Assembly (NCBI GenBank): GCA_963969495.1
Contig: OZ018330.1
Coordinates: 67,156,907 to 67,220,906, forward strand
Source: Ceratothoa steindachneri
Lineage: Eukaryota; Arthropoda; Malacostraca; Isopoda; Cymothoidae
Reading direction: 5' to 3'
Length of the DNA stretch: 64,000 nt
Below, in pieces: positions 25,450 through 37,055 of the stretch. Every line of letters begins with the position of its first letter. Within the stretch, counting starts at the first letter, position 1. The notes beneath the pieces were generated by a model. It had not been told where the DNA came from. It did not search any database and worked only from the letters and a program-made list of their open reading frames with translations. The position numbers were made by a program, and so were the translations under genes.

Positions 25450-26217
25450 GTATGATTCATCCTCCTTTATTCGTGTTTTTTCCTTATGTTTGTACCCCTG
25501 AGTCTCTTTATCTGTCTCCAGAATTTAGTGGGATTGTCTTCGTTCTCAATGTTATCAATGAGCTGTTTCCGAATATCTGTCTGTTTTTCCCTGATTATTC
25601 GAGTTAGCTCAGCTTTGAGGCGACGAATCCCGGCCACTAATTCCCTGCACGTTTCCGTGCGTCTCAACCGATCATAGAGTTCCCTATGTTCCCTTGCAAT
25701 ATGTCTCATCTCGTTTTCTATCTTTGCCGGGGGAGCGTTCTGTATGATGTTGTGTGGACGCTTTCCCTCTCTGCCCTGATGATTGAGTCTGACAATAGCT
25801 CTAGCTCTTCGTCTATTTATTCTAGTAATACCTCCTTCAGATCTGATGGTTGGTATTCTCTCAGCATTTACAGGTACCTCTCCCAGTTGTCTCGGGTGAA
25901 GGACTTCCTTACCTGTACCGGGATCTGAATGGGCGCGAGGGAAATAGTTGTAAGTATAGGGATGTGATCACTCGGGATAGGCAGTCCCGGAGTGCTATAA
26001 TAGTTGAATGGGAAGTTGCATCTGGTCAAGATTATGTCCGGCCTCGTCTCTATGCGCGTAGATACAAATGTCAGGAAGCCAGGTGCAATTATGTCTAGTC
26101 TGTCTCGGTCAAATAAGATCAGTGCATTAGCTTTAGTTATTTGTCCATTTATTTTCTTTTTTAAGTCTTTTGTTGGATCTTTTTTCAGGCGTTTAAATTT
26201 AGTGGTGGCACTTAAGA

Positions 26218-26404
26218 TGGCATTCAACAAATTGAATGAGCATGGCGAAAGATTCCACCAAGATATTGCTACTCTAGAAAATCATTATAAAGGAAAATGG
26301 AGTTCTGCAATGCTTGCTGACTTCTGCTGGACACTTCACAGAGACAGACAATATGTTGTACATAAAAGGAAGCCTAAATATTCTAAAAATATACGACTAT
26401 TGTA
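26218..26404 (+). pseudogene. Family A copy 3, C-terminal fragment
   Basis: The plus strand reads KLNEHGERFHQDIATLENHY, KGKWSSAMLADFCWTLHRDR and VVHKRKPKYSK, ending at 26,402-26,404. This is the family A C-terminus, equivalent to EKQGEKFNQ ... SRYQGKWDVNML ... CLTRDAPDETHKRK of copy 1. It is the least damaged copy over this segment. It abuts the truncated 5' end of the minus-strand LINE, so the LINE insertion point is inside or next to this gene. The rest of the copy is not found on the other side of the LINE. Confidence 0.75.
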
Positions 26405-27040
26405 AAGATTTCAGCAATTTTTAAGAAATCTTAAATCTTCTTTATTTTTTTAAATATATTTTTATAATACGAAATGTATTAAAAGGACTCATTAATTTCT
26501 TTTGATGAATGAGATTTTGGTTCCACTTATCTTTATACTTTTTTTCTAATAAATAAAAATAATAGCAAATATTTCATACCTCTATATACTGAATAATCTA
26601 ATATTAATAAAAAAATAAATGTGCAGATTACAAAAAACTGAAGTCATTTGATGAAAAATAAAGGTCATTTTCGTAATCTACGCAAAAAAATACAATAGAA
26701 AACTACTTTCTCATTTCTATAGCAAAATCATTGTTGGACAGTGTTATTATTATTGTTATTATTTATTATTATTTTACTATTATTTTTTTGTTTTTTAGTA
26801 TGATTTGGGGATTTGTATTAGTATTTATAAGATACTATTATTATTCATCATTATTTATTATTTATTATGCCCGCGAAATGCCGGCAACGTTTTCTAGTTA
26901 AAAAATATCCTTTGCCTAAGAAACCTCAATGAACTCACGACCAGTACAAATGTCCCTTTGTCTCGTGCAGTTTTTAAATAGACAAAAAGGGTGCGAAGAA
27001 TCTCACGGTTTAATAGAACTAATTTTGTGAATCTTAAAAT
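26405..27040. other. AT-rich spacer with TTA-type repeats
   Basis: Holds a short imperfect (TTA)n region around 26,740-26,870 and no recognised gene. Confidence 0.4.
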
Positions 27041-28622
27041 GAATTTAAAAAAAGTAAATTGGAATGCACGAAGTTTAAATCAAGTGGGGAAAATGGAGCA
27101 ATTATTGGAAGTTTAGGCAGAATACAAGTTTGATATATGTGCTTTACCTGAAATAAAATTAACTGGTATTGATAAAATGAGGCTAGAAAATAGATTGATA
27201 TTGCTAACATCAGGAAGAGTTGATGAAAGGCATTATCAGACAGTTGGAATTTTGCGTAGTAGTGAGGTGAGCAAGTCGTTATGTGAATGGCAACCTGTTG
27301 ATTAGCGGTTAATTTTCGCACGTTTTAAATCTGTTCATGTTAACATCAGCGTTATTGTAGTGCTAACTAATGATGCTGATGACAACAGAAAGAATGAATT
27401 TCATAATAAAATACAAAGTGTGGTTTACAAGGTAGCGAGGTATGATACACTTTTGTGTTTAGGTGATTTTAATGCGATTGTAGGCGGTTGTAACAAATAA
27501 TTTGAAGATTGTATGGGAAAGGAAGGTTGTGGAATAATGAATGAAAATGGCCCCATGTTTGCTAGATTTTGTTTAGCAAATCAATTGGTTAACGGTGGTA
27601 CACTAAAATGAATAAAAAAATACACAAGCCTACATGGACGTTACCGTGTAGAAACTTTTGAAATCAGATCGATCATATTGCTATTTACAGGAAGCACAGA
27701 ACTTCCCAATTAGGTGTTCCCTTGAAAAGAGAGCCAGATGTTGGCAGTGATCATCGTTTAATTGTATCTCAACTCAGAATGAAATTTAAAAAAGAAAGAT
27801 GACAATAAAAGTGTAAGTAACAAGTTTGATATTGAAAAAGTACGAGACTTGCTTATAGAAAAATCAAGGAACTTGCTGCAAAGAAGAAAAAATAATAAAG
27901 CGATACCGATTAAAAGTAGAGAAGGTGAAGTACCTACAGAAGACTCTGATATAAAGGAAAGATGGAAATAGCATTTTGGAGCTATATTAAATAAACCAAT
28001 CCCACCTAATGAAGATAAAATTTACCAGCAGAGCATGAATTAAATATTGGTACTAGAGAAATACGACTGGATGAAGTTGAGAAGGCAATAAAAGATCTGA
28101 CGAATAACAAAGCTCCTTTAATTACGAGATACTTCAATAGATGTTTATAGTTGAGGATGTTGAGATGCCGAAGGTTTTAGCGAAATTTTTCAATTAAGTG
28201 TGGAATAGTGGTGAGGTCCCAGAAGAGTGTAAAATCGGGGTGATTGCAAAAATTACATAAAAGAGAGATCTAAGTGATTGTGGTAATTGGAGAAGTATTA
28301 TATTGTCGCCTAATATTTCCAAAAGTTTTAGCAAGATTCTTTTAAATAAATTGCACTCAGAGGTCGATAAGATCTTAAGAGATGAGGAGGCAGGATTTAG
28401 GAAACAGCGCGGATGCAATGACCAACTCTATATGGTAGGACACCTGATGCAATAAGCTAACGAAAAGAAATCCCACTGTGTCTGTGTTTTGTGGATTTTC
28501 TAAAAGCTTTTAACAGCGTAAAGCATCACGCTCCAAATACAATAATGAGACGCTATGGAAGACCCTAGAAGTTTTTTGACATAGTCATAAAAAGTGCTCA
28601 TGAAGATATCGTCTGCAAAATT

Positions 28623-28862
28623 TTGTTAGCTGGGAGTTTGAGTGAAAGTTTTGAAGTTAAATCGGGAGTAACTCAGGGTCGAATTCTTTCTCCATTACTG
28701 TTTATTTTGATCATTGACTTTCTAATGAAGAAGGTCATAAGAGAAACTGATACTGTAATATTTTGGAAAAGAGGTATGAAGTTGGCCGATTTGCATTACG
28801 CAGATGATATTGTGTTAATTGCACTTAGCTGTGAAGATATGCAAAGAGCAATAAATTGCTAA
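28623..28862 (+). pseudogene. LINE RT palm fragment with intact YADD
   Basis: An open stretch of 79 codons spans RT motifs 4 and 5: SGVTQGRILSPLLFIL (motif 4, TQG in place of PQG) and LHYADDIVLIAL (catalytic YADD at 28,797-28,808). It ends at a stop at 28,860-28,862, after which the frame continues with IGLTINCAKTEIV. It belongs to the split LINE at 27.04-30.93 kb. Confidence 0.85.
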
Positions 28863-29361
28863 AAAAGAGAAGAAAAAATGATAGGATTAACAATAAATTG
28901 TGCGAAAACGGAAATAGTAAAAATGAATGTGGAAAACCCGATAGTATGCAAAATAAATGATCAGGATATTAATGAAGTCGAAAATTTTAAGTACTTGGGT
29001 ACGATTGTATCAAGGAATGTGTAGAGGGTTTCACTAAAATATTAGTATTTCTCCACTTCCTAAGATATTACTTCGGGAAAGAAAGTGAGCCATTCCCCCC
29101 CCCCTCCCCCCTGACTCCACCCTTTTTGGTCTTACCACCAGGTTACTGAGAAATTCACACCGAAGCATGGCGCTGAAATTCAAAGCTACCTCCCCCACCT
29201 CCGGGTCGGGAGATTAATCATCATATATTTTTTAGGTTCGCCTTTGAACAACTTTTATGGCTCCAGGCGCTGGTCGTTCCGTCTGACCAGCTGATCTTGG
29301 CCTCTTACACTTTCCCGTAAGGACACACCGGGATGTCCCGGCCGATGATCAGGGTTCGAAA

Positions 29362-29494
<133 letters not shown>

Positions 29495-29742
29495 AAATCC
29501 GGATATATATGCACCCTCCCAAGGATTACCCACAGATTCGGTTAGACGACGCTTCCCCGAAATAAGTTTGATTCAACGACGCTCTCTCTCGAGAAGTATT
29601 TAGTGACGGTCGCAAGCCACGGAAGAGCTGGACATCACACTCGTATCTTCGGGTCAGGGAGAAGAGTCTCTTGAGGCAACGTCAGCCTTTCTTAACCGCC
29701 TTCAGATCAATGATTGGAGTAGCCATCCTCCGAATTTCTTCT

Positions 29743-29975
29743 GGTGATCTGTTGAGCACAAGAGGACGGATAGCTCGCTCAATCCGAGTTTGTAGAAGTC
29801 ATCTCTCTCTCTCCTCTCGAAGTTTGACCGGTAACCTCTTGAGGACAAAAGACCCGATAGCTCGCTCGATCCGAGTTTGGAGAAGTCCCCCCCCCCTCCC
29901 TAGAAGATCGTTCGGTGATCCCTTGAGGACAAGAGGCCCACATCTCACTAAATCAAAGTTTGGAGAAAGTAGCAC
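29743..29975 (+). repeat. 84-87-bp tandem repeat, about 2.7 copies
   Basis: Units begin at 29,743, 29,830 and 29,914, each opening with GGTGATC- or GGTAACC-like sequence, then TTGAGGACAAGAGG, ATAGCTCGCTC and GAGTTTGGAGAAGT. Spacings of 87 and 84 are multiples of three. A frame at 29,671-30,078 stays open across all units and repeats IARSIRVWRS-like peptides. Confidence 0.8.
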
Positions 29976-30925
29976 CACCCTTTTCTGGTTCTTGGCTACA
30001 CCCGTAGGTAACCAAGGTCACCAAGATCCCTTCCTCCCAACTTCGCCCCGCTTTACTTTTGAGGTTCAAATGAACTAAATTGCTTACTACCCACCCTAAA
30101 TCTCCATTTATAACCATTTAATAACCCTGGTTATCCAATTAGTATTCGGAATCTAATTCCGTCTTATTCATGTACCTATATATATCCATATTTATTTTGT
30201 GCCTTTTATTTAGTGTGAATTAAAATATATTTTTGTCTTTGTGTTTGGAATATTCCTTGGTCACGAAGCAGCAGCTAACTATTTAAATCGCACTCTTAGG
30301 ACAATAAAATTTGTTGCCCTGCTTAGCCTCCTTAGAGCCCGTGTGCGTATATTCACCTACACTGGGCCATACTTCAAAAGAATGGTTCTTTAAAAAAATG
30401 AGTCTTAAGAAAAAATTAGGAAAGAAAACAAAGCAGTTGGCATGGCATGTTGAAATCGGTGTGGAATAGTAATAATTTTTCAATACACACTAAGATAAAA
30501 ATTTATAAAGGTATGGGGAGACCAATTCTTCTATATGGACATGAATCGTGGTACGGCAATCACATATACAAAATTTTTGCCTTTTGAAAATAAAACGTTG
30601 AGAAGAATATTAGGTATACGATGGCAGGATAGAGTAACGCATGAAAAAGTTAGAGAAATTAAAAAAGTACAACCTGTAGAGGAGTATGTGAGTTGTCACG
30701 ATAGAAATAGATGGAGCATATTTACAGACGAGAGGGACGATATGTGCATATGCACCAAAGTGGAAGGTAGCTGGAAGAAATGGAAGAGGTAGCCGGAAAG
30801 GAACATGATAAGGACGATTAAGAGAGAGGCTGAAGGTAGTTGGAATGACAAATTGGATTTGATGGCTAAGAATAAGTACTGGTGGAGAGAGTTTATCACG
30901 GCACTTTGCATCCCGTGGGTGCTAT

Positions 30926-32299
30926 AGGAGATTGATTAATTTATTATGTAATATAATCATTTATTATGAGTAGCATTTATTATTATTTATTAAAAGTATT
31001 ATATATAATTATCATTACAGCTCTCCACTCAACGTTTACTCACCGCACTTTAAAACGGGAGGAGTGTTTCAACCTGTACAGTGTTTGGGATGGTAGCCAT
31101 GGTGCCTTGGTAGACTGCACACCATCTTGGAATCACCTAGCATCAGCGTATGATAATAATAGGTTATTATCCACCATACTCATTAGTGGAAACACCTCTC
31201 TCTACTTATATCTATTACATACCCTTCTACTCACCTTCAAACCTACTCTGCTATCCACAGTTTCTTTTTGCGCAATTTCTTCCTCTTGTGAGCCTTAGTC
31301 GAGTGGCAATATATACCATTACATCCCTCCCTGCCTCGAGGCCAGAAAGCCCACTGTCTCTGGAAAGTATCAGCTACAAAGTGTGTTAAACCGTCGACTG
31401 AGCTCAGCTTCACCCAGTATACATCCAGTACAGATAAGGTGGTTATGCTGGCAGTATCCTTTATGGTCAAATTTCCAGGTCAGTTTTGTCTAAATGGCTG
31501 GCTGGGCTGAGAAAGCCTTTCAACGTTAGACCGGGGCCGATTAGATGTGAAGATTATCTTATTCTGAAATTTCTTATCATATGGAGACTTTTCTCTTAAT
31601 CTCTTCATTTATAGGGAGGTCATAGTATCTACTTTCCTTGAGGCCCCCTTTTTTCTTTTATCATAATGACAATAGAAAGCAATAGTGAACGCCAGCTTCG
31701 CATGGAAATCTGCCTCCAATGCTCGGCCTTGTCTTCTCTACGTGTTGGGGAAAATAAAAGAAATCGATTCACCCCTTTGACCAAAAACTTGACCTTACGC
31801 AGAGTACCTCTAATGGGATATGTGATGACTTAGGGAAGCCACACGTAGGCCCCCTCTGAGATTGATATGATACCGGAGGTGACCCAGTCCCAAACGGCAG
31901 GACCTTCCATGGAGGCAAACCCAGGTTAGATGCCAAAAACCGAACCCGAGCTCGCTCCTGTGCAATTTCTCTTCAGACGGCTCGCTCACCCAAGGACACT
32001 CACAGATAATACCGTCTTTATCTCTGAGAAGGATTTTGCTGAAGCAGGTCAATACGGCCTAGGGGTTTCATTCCGGCGTTGTAAAAAAGCAGTTTCATTC
32101 CCCACTCTCCTCTCTCAAAAGAAAAGAAACAAAAAGAGGACAGAAGGTTCTTCTCATTCTGCGGGGTTACGGTAACCGACGTGTCCTCTGCTGTTTCGGC
32201 AATCGACCAAGACAAGATCAGCAAACCCGGACCCAAGTCGCTCCCGGGTAGAGGGACGTAGACCAAGACTAAAGTCGCAAGTGCGCTGAGTATAGCCCT
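30926..32299. other. Intergenic; possible 5' region of the next LINE
   Basis: No domain recognised. Frames at 30,966-31,298 and 31,930-32,175 have no family motifs. The GC-richer part from about 31.5 kb could be the 5' untranslated region of the plus-strand LINE that begins near 32.3 kb. This is an inference from position. Confidence 0.3.
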
Positions 32300-32719
32300 T
32301 GATTACGTAGGGCTCATCATTGAGGTATTACGTTGCGTTTTCCAGCCTGCTAGCTTCAAAAGCTTTCTCTTATTTGACGCCAATGATGTTAGAAAGTTGG
32401 CCAAGGGCAATATAATTTATCAAAGGAAATCAATAGATAGCTGGTTTGGTAGAGAGCCGAAGGTCTTCTGTTTCTCAAGACTGGAGCCTTCTGGTGAATG
32501 CGTAAGATCCCTGCAGAGCAGCAATGATCAGTGCCTTTGTCAGTGTGACGCAGCATTTAGTTTCTAATAGGAGTGGTCTACGCGAGGAGATTCGTGGATT
32601 AGTCCTCAGATGACATCACCTTAGAGCTGGCAGACCATGGATCTGTCAAGGTCGAGCTCGCGATAAGAAAAAGGGATGGACCTTGAGACCCACCCCTACA
32701 CTCTTCGCCACGTTCGACA

Positions 32720-32950
32720 GTGACAGGCTTCCTGAGTTGGTATCATCCCAGCTTTAAGACATTTGTGCAACTGCCACGAAGGTACTACTACTGTCACCGC
32801 TTTGACCATAGTAATCGCTCCTGTAATGGTGTCAAGTCAGGTTTACTCGAAGTCTGTGAAAGTTGTTCCAAAGCTACACACGATAAGTTTCTATCGCGTA
32901 AGGCTAAGTGTGCCAATTGCGAAGGACTTGTTCCCTCTTTTCGAATGTGA
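32720..32950 (+). pseudogene. LINE ORF1 zinc-knuckle fragment
   Basis: A 76-codon frame reads RRYYYCHRFDHSNRSCN, then CESCSKATHDKFLSRKAKC and ANCEGLVPSFRM. This matches the multiple CCHC knuckles of Jockey-type ORF1 (RCfkCq-fGH--k-C ... Ca-C-g-H ... KCaNCgG-HpsF--dC). The first cysteine of the first knuckle is changed to Y and the last knuckle lacks its final C in frame. The protein would bind LINE RNA. It is a fragment only. Confidence 0.75.
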
Positions 32951-35172
32951 TGCGTATCTTCTGAAGAAGGAAATTTTGGCCATTCAGGCTACGGATTGTA
33001 TTTCATTTCGCGTTGCTAAGGACTTGGTCTTAGCGCGCCTGGTGCCGCTCTGGTCATCTTTCGCCTCAATTTTAAAAACCACACTCTACTTATGGCCCCT
33101 CCACGCACATAAGCATGGTCGTTTCCACACCCATTCAAAACCCTAACCATTCTGTGGATTCTACTGACGCCGAATGCTCCCCTGAAAAAGCTCACGGCAC
33201 AAATGGCTAACACCTAGCCTTGACCAAACCAGAGATCCCCTTCTCCTCAGCAGCGTGATGTTCCCATGGAATAAAGGCTTCGAGATCTCACCACTATGGT
33301 ATACGAGCAGGGCATAATGTCTTCATTCTTCTCTTTGCTTTAAATACTTCCTTTCAGTCAAGGCAGTGCAGCTGCTCCTAGAGAGAAGGTATACTGTTAT
33401 TTCTGTATACATTCTACCGTAAGCCGAGTTTGCAGCGGGGGACTTCCGCCGCACGATGGCATAGCTACCAAGGCACTTTTTACTGCTCTGAAATTTCAAA
33501 GGTAGACACCCCCTCTGCGGAGACTACTCTATCAATCTCATGGATCAGGTCTATGCTGACCTAATCTACGAGCTGAAGATAGGTGTTCTAAATGTAAATG
33601 AGCTTACACATCACTTCCCTAGAACAGTTGATTTACCTATCTCTGTCTATCCCTGTACCTTTACGGATGCAAAGCTTGATTTTGAGTGAGAGGTGATTGA
33701 TGACCTTAATGGTAGTGATCATTTTTCCATTTAAATATCATTTTCTGACCCCTAGCGGCGAAGATGGCGCGGTGGTGCTTGACACGGGCTCATTTCAATA
33801 AATGAGTGATTTCAATGTCCCACTTAAGGAGTGTAAGCAAACGTGACATCAGTGAAAGAGAAACATCTTCTATCAGAGGAGTGAAAGTAAATGTAAGGAA
33901 TCGGGGCAAGTCCTCGCCGAACGCTCCTCCCGTTCTCTATGATAAGTGGACCGCAATCTCAGACCCTGCATCCGTAACGGATTCTTTCGCGACCACTCCT
34001 TCCGCATTCTCTAGCCTTGATGCTGCTTCGGTAGCATTTAATGCATTTTGTGATATCGCTGAAGGCCGCGGACTGAATTTTATCAACAGAGGAAGAAAAT
34101 CCTTCATCGACAAATTTAAATTGACTGAGTTTAGTTGTGCTTTGGCTTCATGTGAGACACTTCCCCCCTCCTCCAGTCCCGAGGATGTTTTGTATGCCAT
34201 GTTCAACACCTAGGTAAGAGAGGCCTCGCCTTTCTGTTAGATCTGTTCAACAAAACCTAGACAGGAAGTATCCTCCCCGACTCCTGGCGAGTGGTTACTG
34301 TGCTCGCTTTTCGGAAACTTGAAAGAGATTACTCTACCTTCGCCAGTTTTCGCCTAATCTCCCAAGCTTCCTGCGCTTGCATGTCGAAGGAAAATTGGTA
34401 AATGTTAGACTGGCCTTAGGCCTGGACAGCGAAGGCCACCTGCCAGGGCTGCTTCCGCAAGAGCCATTCCACGTCGGATGTTCTGCTCCGAATGAAAAAT
34501 GTGCCGTCTGCGAGGCTTTTCGTCCTAGACAGCACTACGTCACCGTGTTTTTCGATCTGGATAAGGGCTAAGATTCAGCATGGTAATAGGGTATCATGGA
34601 CACTCTCTACATGATTTGAGCGAGGGACGCCTCCAAAATATTTATTTATGAATCTTTTGCGAGTTGGTCAAAGTCACACATGGGTGAGGGAAGCCCCCCT
34701 CTGATCCAATTGAGCAGAAAGAGTGTGCTTCTCAAGATGGGAGCCCGGTGCCTCCCTCGGTCTCCAACTTCTCTCACGGCATCCGCAGCCGACCTTGACG
34801 GGCCTATGCCAACGAAAGCGGCCTCAGTAATACCTTCCAGAGTTTGGCCGATCGCCCCTCTGGTTCTGCCCAGGGCGCCTTCCTGGAGTGCACCACTTTT
34901 GATTATTTGTCGCCACGCTCTGCTTACAACGCTTCCACAGCACCGTGAGTATTGCGTTCGGCTATTTTAAGGAACATTTCATGTTACAATGGATCTATGC
35001 CAGTGTATAAGGATCGTCAGCGTCACAAACGGTGGTTTGTTTCCACTTGGTGTCCCTCTGTTTAAATTCACGGTGGAGCTGGTTGGAATAAATGGCTCGT
35101 TTCAGAAGATAACGCGTCGTGCTAGGTTCGTAGACCAGATTATGGTCTATAACGAGACACAAAGCTCCCTCA

Positions 35173-35908
35173 GTGCTCTCGGGGCATTTGAATCTCCACA
35201 CTTCGTTGTTTGCGGTATCCGGGACGCCATGTTTGCCGCTAACCGGATGGATGTTACGATTATCTTCTGTGTTCTTGGACATGTGGAAATTCAGGGGAAT
35301 GAGCGTGCCGATGATGGTCCCAACGAGTCTGCGAGGACTGGGCAACCAGACCAGCGCTTGGCTCTTCCTCACGCCGACTACATGACAGGAATGTGAGCAG
35401 CCTCCAGAATTCTTGGCAAAGAAGATAGGAGACGGCCGAAAGGACTTATAGTTGAATACCATTGCGCCGCGACTATTCCCATGGACCTACCGTGCAATGC
35501 CACGATGGCTTGAGTTTGCTTTCTATGGTCTTCGAATTGGGCACACTCGAGGGACGCAAGCCCTTTGATGAAGTGCTCACTCACACCTTATTGAAAGACT
35601 ACTTTGTTCCTCAGACTGTTCGGCACATTCATGTTGAATGTCCCATTCTGGGTGATCTTCGCGCACGTTACCTGTTCCGGTACTGGGACGAGCGGGGTCG
35701 CTACCACTTGTCCCTTGTACTCGGGACGAGTTCGTATACAAAGATTTCTGACTATCTGACTTTTTGGAGGAGGCTGGCCTCCCTCAATTTATTTGACTCG
35801 TTTTGTTGTAGACGGCATGTTCATGCGCTGGGAGGGGCGTTCCTCCCACCGACATGGGAGCGTGTTTGGTTTTTCTTCTGCTCTTTTGCTTATTTGTTGC
35901 TGTTTTAG
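35173..35908 (+). pseudogene. LINE RNase H domain and C-terminal region
   Basis: The frame ending at 35,396 contains IFCVLGHVEIQGNERADDGP (about 35,260-35,320), equivalent to the W-V-P-x-H-x-G-I-x-G-N-E-x-A-D motif of LINE RNase H with the W lost, and then LPHADYMTGM. The frame 35,462-35,908 contains LLKDYFVPQTVRHIHVECPI and LGDLRARYLFRYWDERGRYH, LSLVLG, the C-terminal block that follows RNase H in arthropod Jockey-type elements. The two pieces are in different frames, with a break around 35,400-35,460. Confidence 0.78.
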
Positions 35909-36035
35909 GATGGGGGACATCGTAATTATTCATGTGAGGGGGGTTGTTATTCTAGCCTAGTATTAGGCTGTAGCGTGATTACGGCGAGTTTCGGTCTCTT
36001 AGGCAGTCGCCAGATGGGCTCCTATAAAAAAATCT

Positions 36036-36747
36036 AAAAATGTTGAATTTTGCTTTTCTAATTCTAAGCATTAGGTGAGGTTTTAGGGAATATCATTGTC
36101 GATTAATTTACCATTCGGCCCATCTATTACAGTCTTTTATGTTTCTATTCAACTTATTGTTTTGTACTCTGTCTAGAACCATTCCCCAACTTCCGCATGA
36201 AAGGGAAGTAAAAGTGAAAAATAAGTCTTTATCCCAATGTGTATTTCAGACTTATCGAAAATCCCGTTTAACCATGGATTTAATATAAAATTCAACTTGG
36301 AATATATTTTTCATATTGTTATTATTATGTGTCTTTGTAAAAGGGTTAATTTTCAGTATTTATATTTGTTGAACCTTTTATCTATTTCCCTTCGAAAGAT
36401 TTTCATCTTCGAAATTGCTCGATTTTTTTCTAATTTCAGCACACGAAATGAATTTAAGCATTTTATTCCGAATAACTTAGGCCTGAGCGTTGAATATGCG
36501 ACATTTGCTATCAACCCAACCCAAGCAATCCATTTTCTATAATCAAAGAACGGTGATGGATTTAACTTCGTACCACTCACAATATTCCGTTCGTTATCTT
36601 GGATAAGGCGCCACTCATGAATCTGGCGTTTTTCTTCCTTGCCTTTCCTAAAACTTTGCCTTCCTCGTTTGTGTGGCACTATCAGTTAGTAAGCATGTTC
36701 AATACCGCCACACTTACTCCTTTATTTATATTCATGTTTCGTCACAG

Positions 36748-36750
<3 letters not shown>
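36036..36750. other. AT-rich spacer, no recognised feature
   Basis: Frames at 36,237-36,542 (plus) and 36,353-36,679 (minus) overlap on opposite strands, and neither shows a known motif. Confidence 0.35.

Positions 36751-36829
<79 letters not shown>
36751..36829. repeat. (TC)n microsatellite
   Basis: About 78 bp of TC with three TTTC interruptions near its right end. Confidence 0.95.
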
Positions 36830-37010
36830 GGTGTTACCTCTTTCAGTCCTCGTAGCTACAGTTTCCAATACTTCCACGTTTAACCTTTTTTCCTAATAAA
36901 TACATGTAATGTTCTTTCTGTCAACGATGTAAAAAGAATGCAGTGATGTGCTTATATTTTCCTCATTTCCAACAATCATTGGTAGAAATATATTTGGTTT
37001 AATTTTGCAG

Positions 37011-37055
37011 AATGTACCAAGTGATGAAGAAAGAGGAAGTGCAAATGATGCTTTG
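37011..37055 (+). CDS. Candidate 45-bp internal exon of an unknown host gene
   Basis: A T-rich acceptor (TTGGTTTAATTTTGCAG, ending at 37,010) is followed by exactly 45 bp open in phase 0 (NVPSDEERGSANDAL) and then a strong donor GTAAGCTTCT at 37,056. Nothing around it resembles a transposon, and the peptide is acidic and low in hydrophobics, as in linker exons. It is the best candidate for host-gene sequence in the window, implying that large parts of the window could be intron. I recognise no protein. Chance is possible because splice-like signals are frequent, so confidence is moderate to low. Confidence 0.35.

Larger units (their letters stand above)
24050..26215 (-). mobile_element. 5'-truncated Jockey-type LINE
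   Basis: The minus strand encodes, from the right: the end of an apurinic-type endonuclease (IETRPDIILTRC ... LPIPSDHIPILTTI, 25,868-26,150), a linker (25,467-25,709, with NPTKFWRQIKRLRGT), the RT (24,673-25,449) and the region after RT (24,096-24,671). The N-terminal two thirds of the endonuclease and any ORF1 are missing, and homology stops near 26,215, a typical 5' truncation. The element would have encoded a target-primed reverse transcriptase. Breaks between the pieces and the loss of the catalytic RT motif make it inactive. Confidence 0.85.
32300..36035 (+). mobile_element. Jockey-type LINE, degenerate, ORF1 to RNase H
   Basis: The plus strand shows, in order: an ORF1 gag-like region with zinc knuckles (to about 33,150), the end of an endonuclease (VIDDLNGSDHF at about 33,693-33,725, then WCLTRAHFNK), RT start (ILPDSWRVVTVLAFRKLERD at about 34,270-34,330, RLISQASC), a finger/palm remnant (RQHYVTVFFDLDKG at 34,530-34,571 and, in another frame, ASQDGSPVPPSVSNF near 34,730-34,775), and an RNase H plus C-terminus (35,173-35,908). 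Much of the endonuclease and the RT segment with the catalytic DD are missing. The 3' end is near 36,035, at GCTCCTATAAAAAAAT. The C-terminal style (HIHVECP ... YHLSLVLG) is one I associate with decapod LINEs. Confidence 0.8.
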
